A model generated the notes under the pieces. The model made no database searches, was not told where the DNA came from, and saw only the letters and a program-made list of their open reading frames with translations. Positions 45,701 through 52,627 of a stretch of DNA of 64,000 nt are shown here, piece by piece. Position numbers and translations under genes: made by a program. Within the stretch, counting starts at the first letter, position 1. Each line of letters begins with the position of its first letter. Origin of the DNA: Micromonospora sp. NBRC 110009 (GTDB lineage: Bacteria > Actinomycetota > Actinomycetes > Mycobacteriales > Micromonosporaceae); assembly GCF_030518795.1 (NCBI RefSeq), contig NZ_CP130427.1, forward strand, positions 2,356,001 through 2,420,000. Reading direction: 5' to 3'.

Positions 45701-46697
45701 GGTCGTCGCGCTCGGCGACTCGTACTCCTCCGGTGAGGGGGTTTCCAGCCTCGACGGTGCCGACTACTACCCGGAGTCCAACTACAAGGAGATCACCAAC
45801 AACAAGGTCTTCCACCAGGACGTCTGCCACCGATCGCCGTACGCCTGGTCTCGGCTGGCGGTGCTTTCGGACAGCACGTCGAACATCGGCAGCCGGGCGG
45901 ACAGTTGGGACCCGAACATGGACTACCAGTTCCTCGCCTGCTCAGGGGCGGAGACGGAGAACCTCCTCCCGGGCTACACCGTGCCGGACGGGCAGCCGGC
46001 GCCGCAGAACGCGTGGAACCAGACCGCCGCTTACCACTGGGGAGAGCTGCCACAACTCGACCGAGGCTTCCTCGACGACAACACCACCCTGGTGACCCTG
46101 TCCATCGGCGGTAACGACGCCCGCTTCGCCGATGTGCTGCAGTTCTGCATCATGCACAGCTACCAGTGCGACACGGACACCTATCCGGGTGATGCGGAGC
46201 CGCTGGCGGCGAAGGTGCAGAAGGACATCGAGGGGCCGGTGAAGCAGTCCATCAAGACCGTGCTGCGGGAGATTCACCGGAAGGCGCCGCACGCGCAGAT
46301 TCTGCTGATGGGCTATCCGAAGCTGTTCGAGGAGGGCAGCGTTTTCTGCGTCAGCAACATCAACGACGGGGAGCGGAGCTGGCTGAACGAGACGGCGTTG
46401 CTGCTCGCCACCGTGATGGGACAGGCGACCACGGAGGCGAGCGCCGAGGGCATCCCCACCTACTTCGGGGATCCCACCGTCGCATTCGACGGTCACGGGG
46501 TCTGCGGTGACCCGGAGGCCCTCAACAAGATCGTCACCACTCTCACGGCGGGTGAGAACGGCCCGATGCCGGATTACCTGCCGGAGAGCTGGAACAAGTA
46601 CGGCGCTTCCCAACAGTCCTTCCATCCCAACCTGGACGGATCGAACCGGTACGCGTCGGTCATGAACCATGTGACCGTCAATATGATGGGCCTGTGA
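42747..46697 (+). CDS. Very large secreted protein: propeller-like, lysozyme-like, golvesin-like and SGNH hydrolase domains
   Basis: 1316 residues. Signal peptide about 1-26 (MDRRRAALAAVAAITISII). Propeller-like region about 40-400 (AYFNPSCGAGE shared with the 955-residue paralogue). Lysozyme-like region about 430-640: VMLGVVAQESNMWQAS (Glu500), CGYGVTQLTDGMRR (546 on), NWFFALWAYNSG (618 on). Golvesin-like domain about 810-985. SGNH/GDSL hydrolase about 986-1310 with ALGDSYSSGEG (Ser992 nucleophile), IGGND (1120-1124) and QSFHPN (His1293). I infer combined glycan cleavage and ester hydrolysis at the cell envelope. The ATG has a GAGAGG site. It overlaps the next lipoprotein gene by four bases. 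Confidence 0.8.
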   Translation: MDRRRAALAAVAAITISIIPGLPAKAAAPDPGPPSRVDRATNANTVPPAQRDRVLPRGWRNSADLAWTTSGDAEGFHVLAATARDGYTWRTVADLAVPGVEADQWIGNACLTASGRRLVVVYGPRTFTNKADLFDRGGFTATVDLKTGEVTRLPIRSSLAYFNPSCGAGESAVLTQLNGQRVEKATDRPRTRLTTLDVATGKLSRSTVVEAELTSAVLTSAGVVAAGGSRLVRVEKGGRLVPLVRTAGTPFGLATDQQGNVVFIDRPGNEARVGYTEPRPGAAVRTLAKARVGEVSVEAGARRRLFITGRPAELQALPAGIGRLDVPAAAEVSSEGKLALTRVQRTEQGSAPPAATDINQVAIQARVTGTGHDVDFRVVPRSIAADPSASLPSGAASADGQRSTGADTTLNGSTTDPLEDERWCSVPRNDPRNQALQPKPRQVEWAIDQAITDSLYVQRPANWKNLGMPAYTPQGLFRPNDLLGGGRVPAQVMLGVVAQESNMWQASRNALPGVTGNPLIGNYYGRDIYNENPDDDWDVHWEDADCGYGVTQLTDGMRRTGHAKIGETLLPYDSQRAVALDFATNVAAGLRVLQDKWNQTRAANLIINNGDAAGLENWFFALWAYNSGLHPNLGTGEPWGLGWSNNPANPRFKPDRRSFLEDTYSDAAHPQDWPYQEKVLGFAGHPPNLLEGPDTFVAGFRAAWWTSVDDRVNVKPPTNLFCDDSNDCHPGELYTPDDPDVVGEPAGPCAHQNAAGRYDLVCWYHQSATWKGDGQLGNEVLRFDPGYAYQDDAVTYPPKCDLSGLPSGSLVVDDVPAGTPVVRTGCMNNWTNSGTFGLTFASDSAGQFPSKVDFHQIGGGFGGHFWFAHTWLSGDLGGKMKVTGTWTLNQAVNGWARVMVHVPDHGAHTRQAAYEIDLGTGFANDRKRVILQRVQRNQWVSLGVFKFAGTPRVRLTNETYDGTGDEDVAWDAIAVQKLTAKPRHQVVALGDSYSSGEGVSSLDGADYYPESNYKEITNNKVFHQDVCHRSPYAWSRLAVLSDSTSNIGSRADSWDPNMDYQFLACSGAETENLLPGYTVPDGQPAPQNAWNQTAAYHWGELPQLDRGFLDDNTTLVTLSIGGNDARFADVLQFCIMHSYQCDTDTYPGDAEPLAAKVQKDIEGPVKQSIKTVLREIHRKAPHAQILLMGYPKLFEEGSVFCVSNINDGERSWLNETALLLATVMGQATTEASAEGIPTYFGDPTVAFDGHGVCGDPEALNKIVTTLTAGENGPMPDYLPESWNKYGASQQSFHPNLDGSNRYASVMNHVTVNMMGL

Positions 46698-47188
46698 CCG
46701 GAGCCGTCCGGGTGACGCCCGCGAGGAGACTACCTCTCCTCGCGGGCGTCGCCCTGCTGTGCCTGGCCGGCTGCGGCCTGGTCGACTCTGAAGGGCAGGC
46801 GACCGAGGCGGCGACCGAGGCGGTACGCTCCCGCGCGGCACTGGCTCGGCGCACGGCAACCGCCGTGCTCGCCGATGCAGACACGGCGAAGCTCGACACG
46901 AGCGGGCGGCTCGACGCGCTCGCCGAAGCCGCGGGTGCTGCGGACCGCGACGGCACGGTCTTCGGCCGCCGTGCGACGCCGGATGGTCGGTACGAGGTGG
47001 ACGTCGCCTACGACGGCACCGGCAACGGCGGAGGCTACGTGGCCGCTGAGGTCCATGTCCGGCTATGCGTACGGCTGGCCGGCGCGCTCCGTTCAGACCC
47101 GCAGGTCACGATGACCGATGTGGCCTGCGCGGAGTCGCTCGACCAGCAGCCCGGCCGACCCGACCGGGTGGTCAGATTGGCGGACTGA
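46694..47188 (+). CDS. Small putative lipoprotein
   Basis: 164 residues. An N-terminal signal with lipobox (LLAGVALLCLAGCG, Cys near residue 27) predicts a lipid-anchored protein. The remainder is a helical Ala/Arg-rich stretch and then a beta-rich part with YEVDVAYDGTGNGGGYVAAE and two cysteines (VRLCVRLAG, DVACAESL). No family is recognised. It starts at GTG overlapping the stop of the SGNH protein gene (GTGA), so it is translationally coupled and may hold or regulate that protein at the membrane. Confidence 0.72.
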   Translation: MTGAVRVTPARRLPLLAGVALLCLAGCGLVDSEGQATEAATEAVRSRAALARRTATAVLADADTAKLDTSGRLDALAEAAGAADRDGTVFGRRATPDGRYEVDVAYDGTGNGGGYVAAEVHVRLCVRLAGALRSDPQVTMTDVACAESLDQQPGRPDRVVRLAD

Positions 47189-47238
47189 CCCTCCAGCGGG
47201 CCCGGGACTGCCGGAATGCCAGGGCTTCGCGTGGACTC

Positions 47239-49449
47239 TCAGAGGTGGAACACCACCGCGTCGCCGACCTCTTCGCGGGTCACCCCCAACCCGTCGGACG
47301 GCCGCTCCAGCATCCCCTCCCACGGGGTGCCGCCGAGCTGGCCCCGGAGCACGACGACGTTCTTCACGCCGAGCTGGCGCAGGTAGTCGATGCTGGCCTG
47401 GTCGGGGAAGCTGACGACCGCCTCGCGGACCCGGGCCTGGGTCTCCGGCGTGAAGCCGCTGCCGCCGTTGACCATGTCCGGGAACCGGCTGGTCGACCAG
47501 ACCATCACCGGCTGGTCCAGGTTCTGGCTGGTCGGCAACACCAGCATCGGCCCGTCCACGGTCCGCATCGCCACCGGCTGCTGCGGGACCACCGGGTGCG
47601 GCGTGACGTTCAGGCCCTCCACGATCACCAGCAGCAGCGGCACCAGGGTGGCCAGCCGCAGCCACGGCCCGGGCCACGGGGGGACCCGCTCGGCGGCGAG
47701 TTCGCGTACCCGGGCGCAGAACGCGGTGACCGCACCGGCGGCCAGCAGGCCGAGCAGCAGGGTGGCCCAGAGCATCATCCGGCCGGGCGTCCGCAGGCCG
47801 TTCCAACCGGGCAGGTACTCGAAGAGCGGAACGTAGCTGAAGGTGCCACCGAAGAACCGGGTGCCCATCGCCAGGATCATCGTGACCAGCACCCCGGCCA
47901 GCAGGTAGAGCCGGTGCCGGACCCGCCAGACCGAGAAGAACAGCCCGCCGGCGGCCAGGGCGTAGAGCACGAAGCCCGGCAGCAGGGTCATCTCGGGGTG
48001 CCAGGGCAGCGCGGCCCGGGCGCCCTCGTGCAGCGGACCCCAGACCCGGGACTCGGCCGGCGCGGTGAAGAACCCGCTGACCGGCGGCGAGTAGATCTCG
48101 ATGTCGCCGAGCGTCCGGGCGGCGTTCGGGTGCAGCTCCGCCACCTTGAAGTACGGCACCGCCAGCAGCGCCCCCACCGCGGCGAAGAGCAGGCCACCGA
48201 GCACGTCGGCGAGGAGCAGCCGGCGCCCGAACGGGCGCTTGACCGGCCGGACCACCCAGCGCCGGGCGAACCAGACCACCGCCGACACCAGCACGACGCC
48301 GGCCACCAGGTACGCGAACGGCAGCCCGACGCCGAAGCCCAGACTGAGCTGCCACGCCGCCACCAGCCAGCCGGCGAATGCCCAGCCGGCGTGGCGGCGC
48401 CGCGGGCGGTAGCCGTACCGCAGGGACCAGCCGTGGCCCCGGGCGAGCATCGCCAGCGCCAGCGGGATGCCGCCGTTGGAGACGATGTGCAGGTGCCCGG
48501 CCTGGGCCAGCAGCCAGGGGGCGTACGTGTAGCTCGCCCCGGCCACCGCGGCCCCGATCCGCCCCGCGCCGAGCTGGCGCGCCAGCGCGTACGCCCCGAG
48601 CGTGGCGAGCGCGTGCGCCAGCACGAAGATGATGTTGTAGCGCAGCACGGCGGCCTCGGGACCGTGACCGATCATGCCGGCCGGCGCGTAGCCGAGCAGG
48701 GTGTCGGAGAAGGCGAAGCTCCACCGGTCGGGGAAGAACGTGTTCGAGTTCCAGAGCTGGGCGGGGTCGGTCAGCAGGATGTGCCCGGACCAGGCCATCT
48801 GCCACGACTGGAGGCTCGGGTCCCAGTAGTCCTGGGGCAGCGTGTAGCCGGGGTAGCGCAGGGTCGGCCAGGTCATCAGGGCGGCCAGCGCCAGCGAGGC
48901 GACGGTGGCCAGGGTCCACTCGTGGACGAGGAAGCGGCCCACCGCGCGGACCGCCCGGCGGGGACGGGTGAGCACCGGATCCGGGGCGGGGCCGAACGCG
49001 GTGAACGGGTCGTCCGGCTTCGTGCCCTCGGCGGGCGCGCCCGGGTCGTCGGCCTTCGCCGCGTCGCTGCCGGCGCCCGGCTTCGCGGCGGGGCTCGCGT
49101 CCGCGTCGGTCCGCGCGGCCCCCTCGGTGTCGGTCTTCGCGCCGGCGCCGCCCGCCCGCGTCCCGCCGGCGGCCTCGTCCGAGGTGGCCTCGCGGCCGGC
49201 GGCGTCCGGCCGGCCCGGCGCACCCGCCGAGTCGATCCCGCGACCGGCTTCGCCCGGTTCGCCGGGCCCGCCCGTGGTCGACCGCTCGCCCCGCGTCGAC
49301 TGCTCACCCCGCCCGGCCGGCGCCGGCCCCGCGCCGGGCTCGCTCGCGGTCGCCCTCGCGCCGCGGTCGCCCGCGTCGACGTCGGCGCCGGCCCCGGTCG
49401 GGTCGGACTTCCCGCCCGGGTTGGTCGCGTCAAACTGCTCGGTGGTCAT
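47239..49449 (-). CDS. GT-C-like polytopic membrane protein with a disordered N-terminus
   Basis: 736 residues. The first 150 are Gly/Ala/Pro/Asp-rich and low-complexity. About 11 membrane segments follow (from VHEWTLATVASLALAALMTW). The first long loop YPGYTLPQDYWDPSLQSWQM contains the acidic residues expected in GT-C glycosyltransferases; a soluble C-terminal part ends LGVTREEVGDAVVFHL. The substrate is unknown. The ATG overlaps the endonuclease IV stop by four bases (ATGA), so they form an operon. Confidence 0.75.
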   Translation of the reverse strand: MTTEQFDATNPGGKSDPTGAGADVDAGDRGARATASEPGAGPAPAGRGEQSTRGERSTTGGPGEPGEAGRGIDSAGAPGRPDAAGREATSDEAAGGTRAGGAGAKTDTEGAARTDADASPAAKPGAGSDAAKADDPGAPAEGTKPDDPFTAFGPAPDPVLTRPRRAVRAVGRFLVHEWTLATVASLALAALMTWPTLRYPGYTLPQDYWDPSLQSWQMAWSGHILLTDPAQLWNSNTFFPDRWSFAFSDTLLGYAPAGMIGHGPEAAVLRYNIIFVLAHALATLGAYALARQLGAGRIGAAVAGASYTYAPWLLAQAGHLHIVSNGGIPLALAMLARGHGWSLRYGYRPRRRHAGWAFAGWLVAAWQLSLGFGVGLPFAYLVAGVVLVSAVVWFARRWVVRPVKRPFGRRLLLADVLGGLLFAAVGALLAVPYFKVAELHPNAARTLGDIEIYSPPVSGFFTAPAESRVWGPLHEGARAALPWHPEMTLLPGFVLYALAAGGLFFSVWRVRHRLYLLAGVLVTMILAMGTRFFGGTFSYVPLFEYLPGWNGLRTPGRMMLWATLLLGLLAAGAVTAFCARVRELAAERVPPWPGPWLRLATLVPLLLVIVEGLNVTPHPVVPQQPVAMRTVDGPMLVLPTSQNLDQPVMVWSTSRFPDMVNGGSGFTPETQARVREAVVSFPDQASIDYLRQLGVKNVVVLRGQLGGTPWEGMLERPSDGLGVTREEVGDAVVFHL

Positions 49450-50228
49450 GCCGCCGCACCCAGCTGATCGCGGAGGAACGCGATGTCGGCGGCCTGGCCC
49501 TCGGCCCCGCCCGGGGTCTCCACGATCACCGGCGCGCCGGCCGCCCGGATCACCGCCACCACCAGCTCCGGGTCGATCGTCCCGCCGGTGAGGTTGTCGT
49601 GCCGGTCCTGGCCGGAGTTGAACGCGCCCTTGGAGTTGTTGGCGTGGATCAGGTCGATCCGGCCGGTGATCGCCTTGACCCGGTCGACCAGCCCGAGCAG
49701 CTCCTCGCCCCCGGCGTACGCGTGGCAGGTGTCGAGGCAGAAGCCCACCTCGTAGTCGCCGAGCGCGTCCCAGAGCCGGGCCAGCGCGTCGAGGTGCCGG
49801 GCGCAGGCGTTGCCACCGCCGGCCGTGTTCTCGATCAGCACCGGGAGCGGGAAGCCGCCCGAGTCCGCCGCGTACGCGAAGGTCTTGCGCCAGTTGTCGA
49901 AGCCCACGGCCGGGTCGTCGCCGGCGTTGACGTGGCCGCCGTGCACGATCAGGCCCTTGGCCCCGACGGCGGCCGCGGCGCTCGCGTGACCGAGCAGCAG
50001 CTTCCGGCTGGGGATGCGGATCCGGTTGTTGAGGGTGGCCACGTTGATCACGTACGGCGCGTGGACGTAGAGGTCGACGTCGGCCTCGCGCAGCTGCTCC
50101 GCGTCCTCCCGGGGCTTCGGGGCCTTCCATCCCTGTGGATCGGCGAGGAAGAACTGCACGGCTTCGGCGTCCCGGGTGGCCGCCTCGGCCAGCGGGTCGG
50201 TCGGATCGACGTGGGCTCCGATTCGCAT
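49446..50228 (-). CDS. nfo: Endonuclease IV (deoxyribonuclease IV)
   Basis: A zinc-dependent AP endonuclease of the xylose-isomerase-like TIM-barrel family, acting in base excision repair. 260 residues with MRIGAHVDPTDPLAEAATRD, VDLYVHAPYVINVATLNNRI, KGLIVHGGHVNAG, PVLIENTAGGGN, VGFCLDTCHAYAGG and LIHANNSKGAFNSGQDRHDN, giving the expected metal-binding His/Glu/Asp series. The -10 TAGGCT is seven bases from the ATG, so the transcript is probably leaderless. Confidence 0.93.
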   Translation of the reverse strand: MRIGAHVDPTDPLAEAATRDAEAVQFFLADPQGWKAPKPREDAEQLREADVDLYVHAPYVINVATLNNRIRIPSRKLLLGHASAAAAVGAKGLIVHGGHVNAGDDPAVGFDNWRKTFAYAADSGGFPLPVLIENTAGGGNACARHLDALARLWDALGDYEVGFCLDTCHAYAGGEELLGLVDRVKAITGRIDLIHANNSKGAFNSGQDRHDNLTGGTIDPELVVAVIRAAGAPVIVETPGGAEGQAADIAFLRDQLGAAA

Positions 50229-50235
50229 GCAGGGC

Positions 50236-50241
50236 AGCCTA
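50236..50241 (-). promoter_or_regulatory. -10 element of a leaderless nfo promoter
   Basis: On the minus strand TAGGCT is followed by seven bases and the nfo ATG. Confidence 0.55.
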
Positions 50242-50555
50242 CGTCGCGGCTCCGACGGACGGGGTGACCGCGGTGGGCCGGTTCGCGCGTCCGGACCGGG
50301 CCGCGCCGCGGCTTCGCCGGCGTCGGCGTCACCGGGCGGCCCGGCGATCGTTGTCCGAGGTGGGATCGATGGTCAACGCTCTGCCCGGGCCTGGTCCACA
50401 GCGGGTCCGGGTGAGGGGAGGCCCCCGGTAACGGGGCGCCCCGTTGTGCGGCCCGGCACGGCGGGGCGGGTTCCGACTCGTCACACCGGACGCCTGCTCG
50501 GCAGGATGTCCCGGCAAATTCCTCCATTTCCCCCAAGAGGTGACGAGAGCCGTTG

Positions 50556-50788
50556 TATGGTCAGACCAGGTGACAACACAATAAAGCTCCGCGGGGCGTC
50601 CTCGATCCAACCTCATCGGTGTGGTCGTTCCTCCCCAGGTCCCACCCAAGGAATGCGGACGGGACGCCCCGCGGCCCCGTGGACAGGGGTCCACCTCCGA
50701 CGCGCGACGCCGGACGGTGGACCCCTGTCGCCGCGCCCGGGTGCCCGCCCCGACCGGCCCAGCCATGATCGTCCGGACCGGGTATCCT
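50556..50788 (+). promoter_or_regulatory. Structured region and promoters upstream of rpsF
   Basis: A -10-like TATGGT (50556-50561) precedes two large perfect inverted repeats: 13 bases (50589-50601 with 50662-50674) and 14 bases (50682-50695 with 50716-50729). A second -10-like TATCCT follows at 50783-50788. If transcription begins at the first site, both hairpins would lie in the rpsF leader and could mediate autoregulation by ribosomal proteins. No gene is seen in 50229-50902. Confidence 0.4.
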
Positions 50789-50902
50789 GGTCCGGTTGTC
50801 CGCGTCCGGCCGGGTTCCCCCGGCACCGGTCACGGGCCACGACGCACGACCTCCTGCCACGGAAGGACCGTGGCCGCTTAGCCCACAGGAGGTGAGCACG
50901 TC

Positions 50903-51193
50903 TTGCGTCATTACGAAGTCATGGTGATCCTCGACCCCAGCCTCGAGGAGCGCACCGTCGCCCCGTCGCTCGACACGTACCTGAACGTGATCCGGACCGC
51001 GGGTGGCTCGGTGGAGAAGACCGACGTGTGGGGCCGCCGGCGCCTCGCGTACGAGATCAACAAGAAGGCCGAGGGCATCTACGCCGTCGTCGACCTCCAG
51101 GCGTCGCCGGAGGCCGTGGCTGAGCTGGACCGTCAGCTCCGACTCAACGAGTCGGTGCTGCGCACCAAGGTCATCCGTCCGGAGATGCGCTGA
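50903..51193 (+). CDS. rpsF: 30S ribosomal protein S6
   Basis: 96 residues, the family length, starting [20 protein letters not shown] with [20 protein letters not shown] at about 45-64. The start codon is TTG, supported by a perfect AGGAGGTG Shine-Dalgarno eight bases upstream. It is first in the conserved rpsF-ssb-rpsR-rplI operon. S6 pairs with S18 on the small subunit. Confidence 0.98.
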   Translation: MRHYEVMVILDPSLEERTVAPSLDTYLNVIRTAGGSVEKTDVWGRRRLAYEINKKAEGIYAVVDLQASPEAVAELDRQLRLNESVLRTKVIRPEMR

Positions 51194-51292
51194 GCATCTA
51201 GACCCGGCACGTCCGGATCAAGCCTCATCGACGCTGTCACAGGGCTCTGAGAACCTGTGCGGGCGAAACGATGAGTGCGCGAGGAGATGGTC

Positions 51293-51802
51293 ATGGCAGG
51301 AGACACCACCATCACGGTCATCGGCAACCTGACCGATGACCCCGAGTTGCGGTTCACCCCCTCCGGGGCGGCGGTCGCCAAGTTCCGGGTCGCCTCGACG
51401 CCCCGCTTCATGGACAAGGCGTCCGGCGAGTGGAAGGACGGCGAGCCGCTGTTCCTCTCGTGCACCGTCTGGCGGCAGGCCGCCGAGAACGTCGCCGAGT
51501 CGCTGCAGCGCGGCGCCCGGGTGATCGTGTCCGGCCGGCTGCGTCAGCGGTCGTACGAGACCCGTGAGGGTGAGAAGCGCACCGTCATCGAGCTGGAGGT
51601 CGACGAGATCGGCCCGTCTCTGCGCTACGCCACGGCGAAGGTGCAGAAGATGTCCCGCTCGGGCGGCGGAGGCGGCTTCGGCGGTGGTGGTGGCCAGGGT
51701 GGCGGCGGAGGCAACTTCGACGACCCCTGGGCCTCGGCTGCCCCGGCTCCCTCGCGCGGTGGTTCGGGCGGCGGAAACTTCGACGAGGAGCCCCCGTTCT
51801 AA
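51293..51802 (+). CDS. ssb: Single-stranded DNA-binding protein
   Basis: 169 residues: an OB fold (about 1-115, with [20 protein letters not shown] and [20 protein letters not shown]), a Gly-rich disordered linker, and the acidic tip NFDEEPPF that contacts replication and repair partners. ATG with GAGGAGA. It lies between rpsF and rpsR, as in most bacteria. Confidence 0.98.
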   Translation: MAGDTTITVIGNLTDDPELRFTPSGAAVAKFRVASTPRFMDKASGEWKDGEPLFLSCTVWRQAAENVAESLQRGARVIVSGRLRQRSYETREGEKRTVIELEVDEIGPSLRYATAKVQKMSRSGGGGGFGGGGGQGGGGGNFDDPWASAAPAPSRGGSGGGNFDEEPPF

Positions 51803-51843
51803 TGGCGCCGAGCGCCCGCGATCGCAAACCAGGAGCAAGAGCA

Positions 51844-52083
51844 ATGGCCAAGGCTGCGGCACTTCGCAAGCCGAAGAAGAAGGTGAACCCGCTCGACAAG
51901 GACGGGATCACCTACATCGACTACAAGGACACCGCGCTGCTGCGCAAGTTCATCTCCGACCGCGGCAAGATCCGCGCTCGGCGGGTGACCGGCGTGACCT
52001 CGCAGCAGCAGCGGCAGATCGCCCGTGCGGTCAAGAACGCCCGCGAGATGGCGCTCCTGCCGTACACGGCCACGACCCGCTGA
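51844..52083 (+). CDS. rpsR: 30S ribosomal protein S18
   Basis: 79 residues, with [20 protein letters not shown] and [20 protein letters not shown], the S18 signature. No zinc-binding cysteines, so it is the C-minus type. The ATG at 51844 has an AGGAG site; an in-frame ATG overlapping the ssb stop would add 14 residues but is not family-like. Confidence 0.97.
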   Translation: MAKAAALRKPKKKVNPLDKDGITYIDYKDTALLRKFISDRGKIRARRVTGVTSQQQRQIARAVKNAREMALLPYTATTR

Positions 52084-52097
52084 GAGGAGGCACCGAC

Positions 52098-52544
52098 ATG
52101 AAGATCATCCTGACTCAGGAGGTGTCCGGTCTCGGTGCCCCGGGCGACATCGTCGAGGTGAAGGACGGCTACGGCCGTAACTACCTGCTGCCGCAGGGCT
52201 TCGCGATCGCCTGGACCAAGGGCGCGGAGAAGCAGGTCACGGTCATCCAGCGGGCCCGCGCGGCCCGGGAGATCCGCGACCTTGGCCACGCCAACGAGGT
52301 CAAGACCCAGCTCGAGGGCCTGAAGGTCAACCTGAAGGCCCGCGCCGGCGACGGCGGCCGGCTCTTCGGCTCGGTCACGCCGGCCGAGATCGTCGACGCC
52401 GTCAAGGCGGCCGGCGGGCCGACCCTGGACCGTCGTCGGCTCGAGCTGCCCGCGCACATCAAGTCGCTCGGCAGCTACCCGGTCAGCATCAAGCTGCACC
52501 CCGAGGTGACCGCCAAGTTCGACCTGAACGTGGTCAAGGGCTGA
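52098..52544 (+). CDS. rplI: 50S ribosomal protein L9
   Basis: 148 residues starting [20 protein letters not shown], with [20 protein letters not shown], the L9 signature (about 28-47). The C-terminal domain has [16 protein letters not shown]. An AGAGGAGG site precedes the ATG. It is the last gene of the operon, ending at a strong terminator. Confidence 0.98.
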   Translation: MKIILTQEVSGLGAPGDIVEVKDGYGRNYLLPQGFAIAWTKGAEKQVTVIQRARAAREIRDLGHANEVKTQLEGLKVNLKARAGDGGRLFGSVTPAEIVDAVKAAGGPTLDRRRLELPAHIKSLGSYPVSIKLHPEVTAKFDLNVVKG

Positions 52545-52560
52545 CACCCACGGCACGACC

Positions 52561-52595
52561 GAAAGGCCCGCACCGGATCCCGGTGCGGGCCTTTC
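52561..52595 (+). terminator. Strong hairpin terminator after rplI
   Basis: A perfect 16-base stem (52561-52576 with 52580-52595) with a three-base loop and T-rich 3' arm. It also lies downstream of the converging gene ending at 52628. Confidence 0.88.
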
Positions 52596-52627
52596 CGCTT
52601 CTCGGGCTCGTGCCCGGCCGGCGTCGC

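Noticed and set aside
35202..47188. Antibiotic biosynthetic cluster because of the SARP regulator
   Set aside because: No biosynthetic, tailoring or transport enzymes are present; the neighbours are secreted proteins and an IS element.
35202..47188. Anti-phage defence island
   Set aside because: No nuclease, helicase, toxin-antitoxin, cyclic-nucleotide or reverse transcriptase genes; the large proteins are exported.
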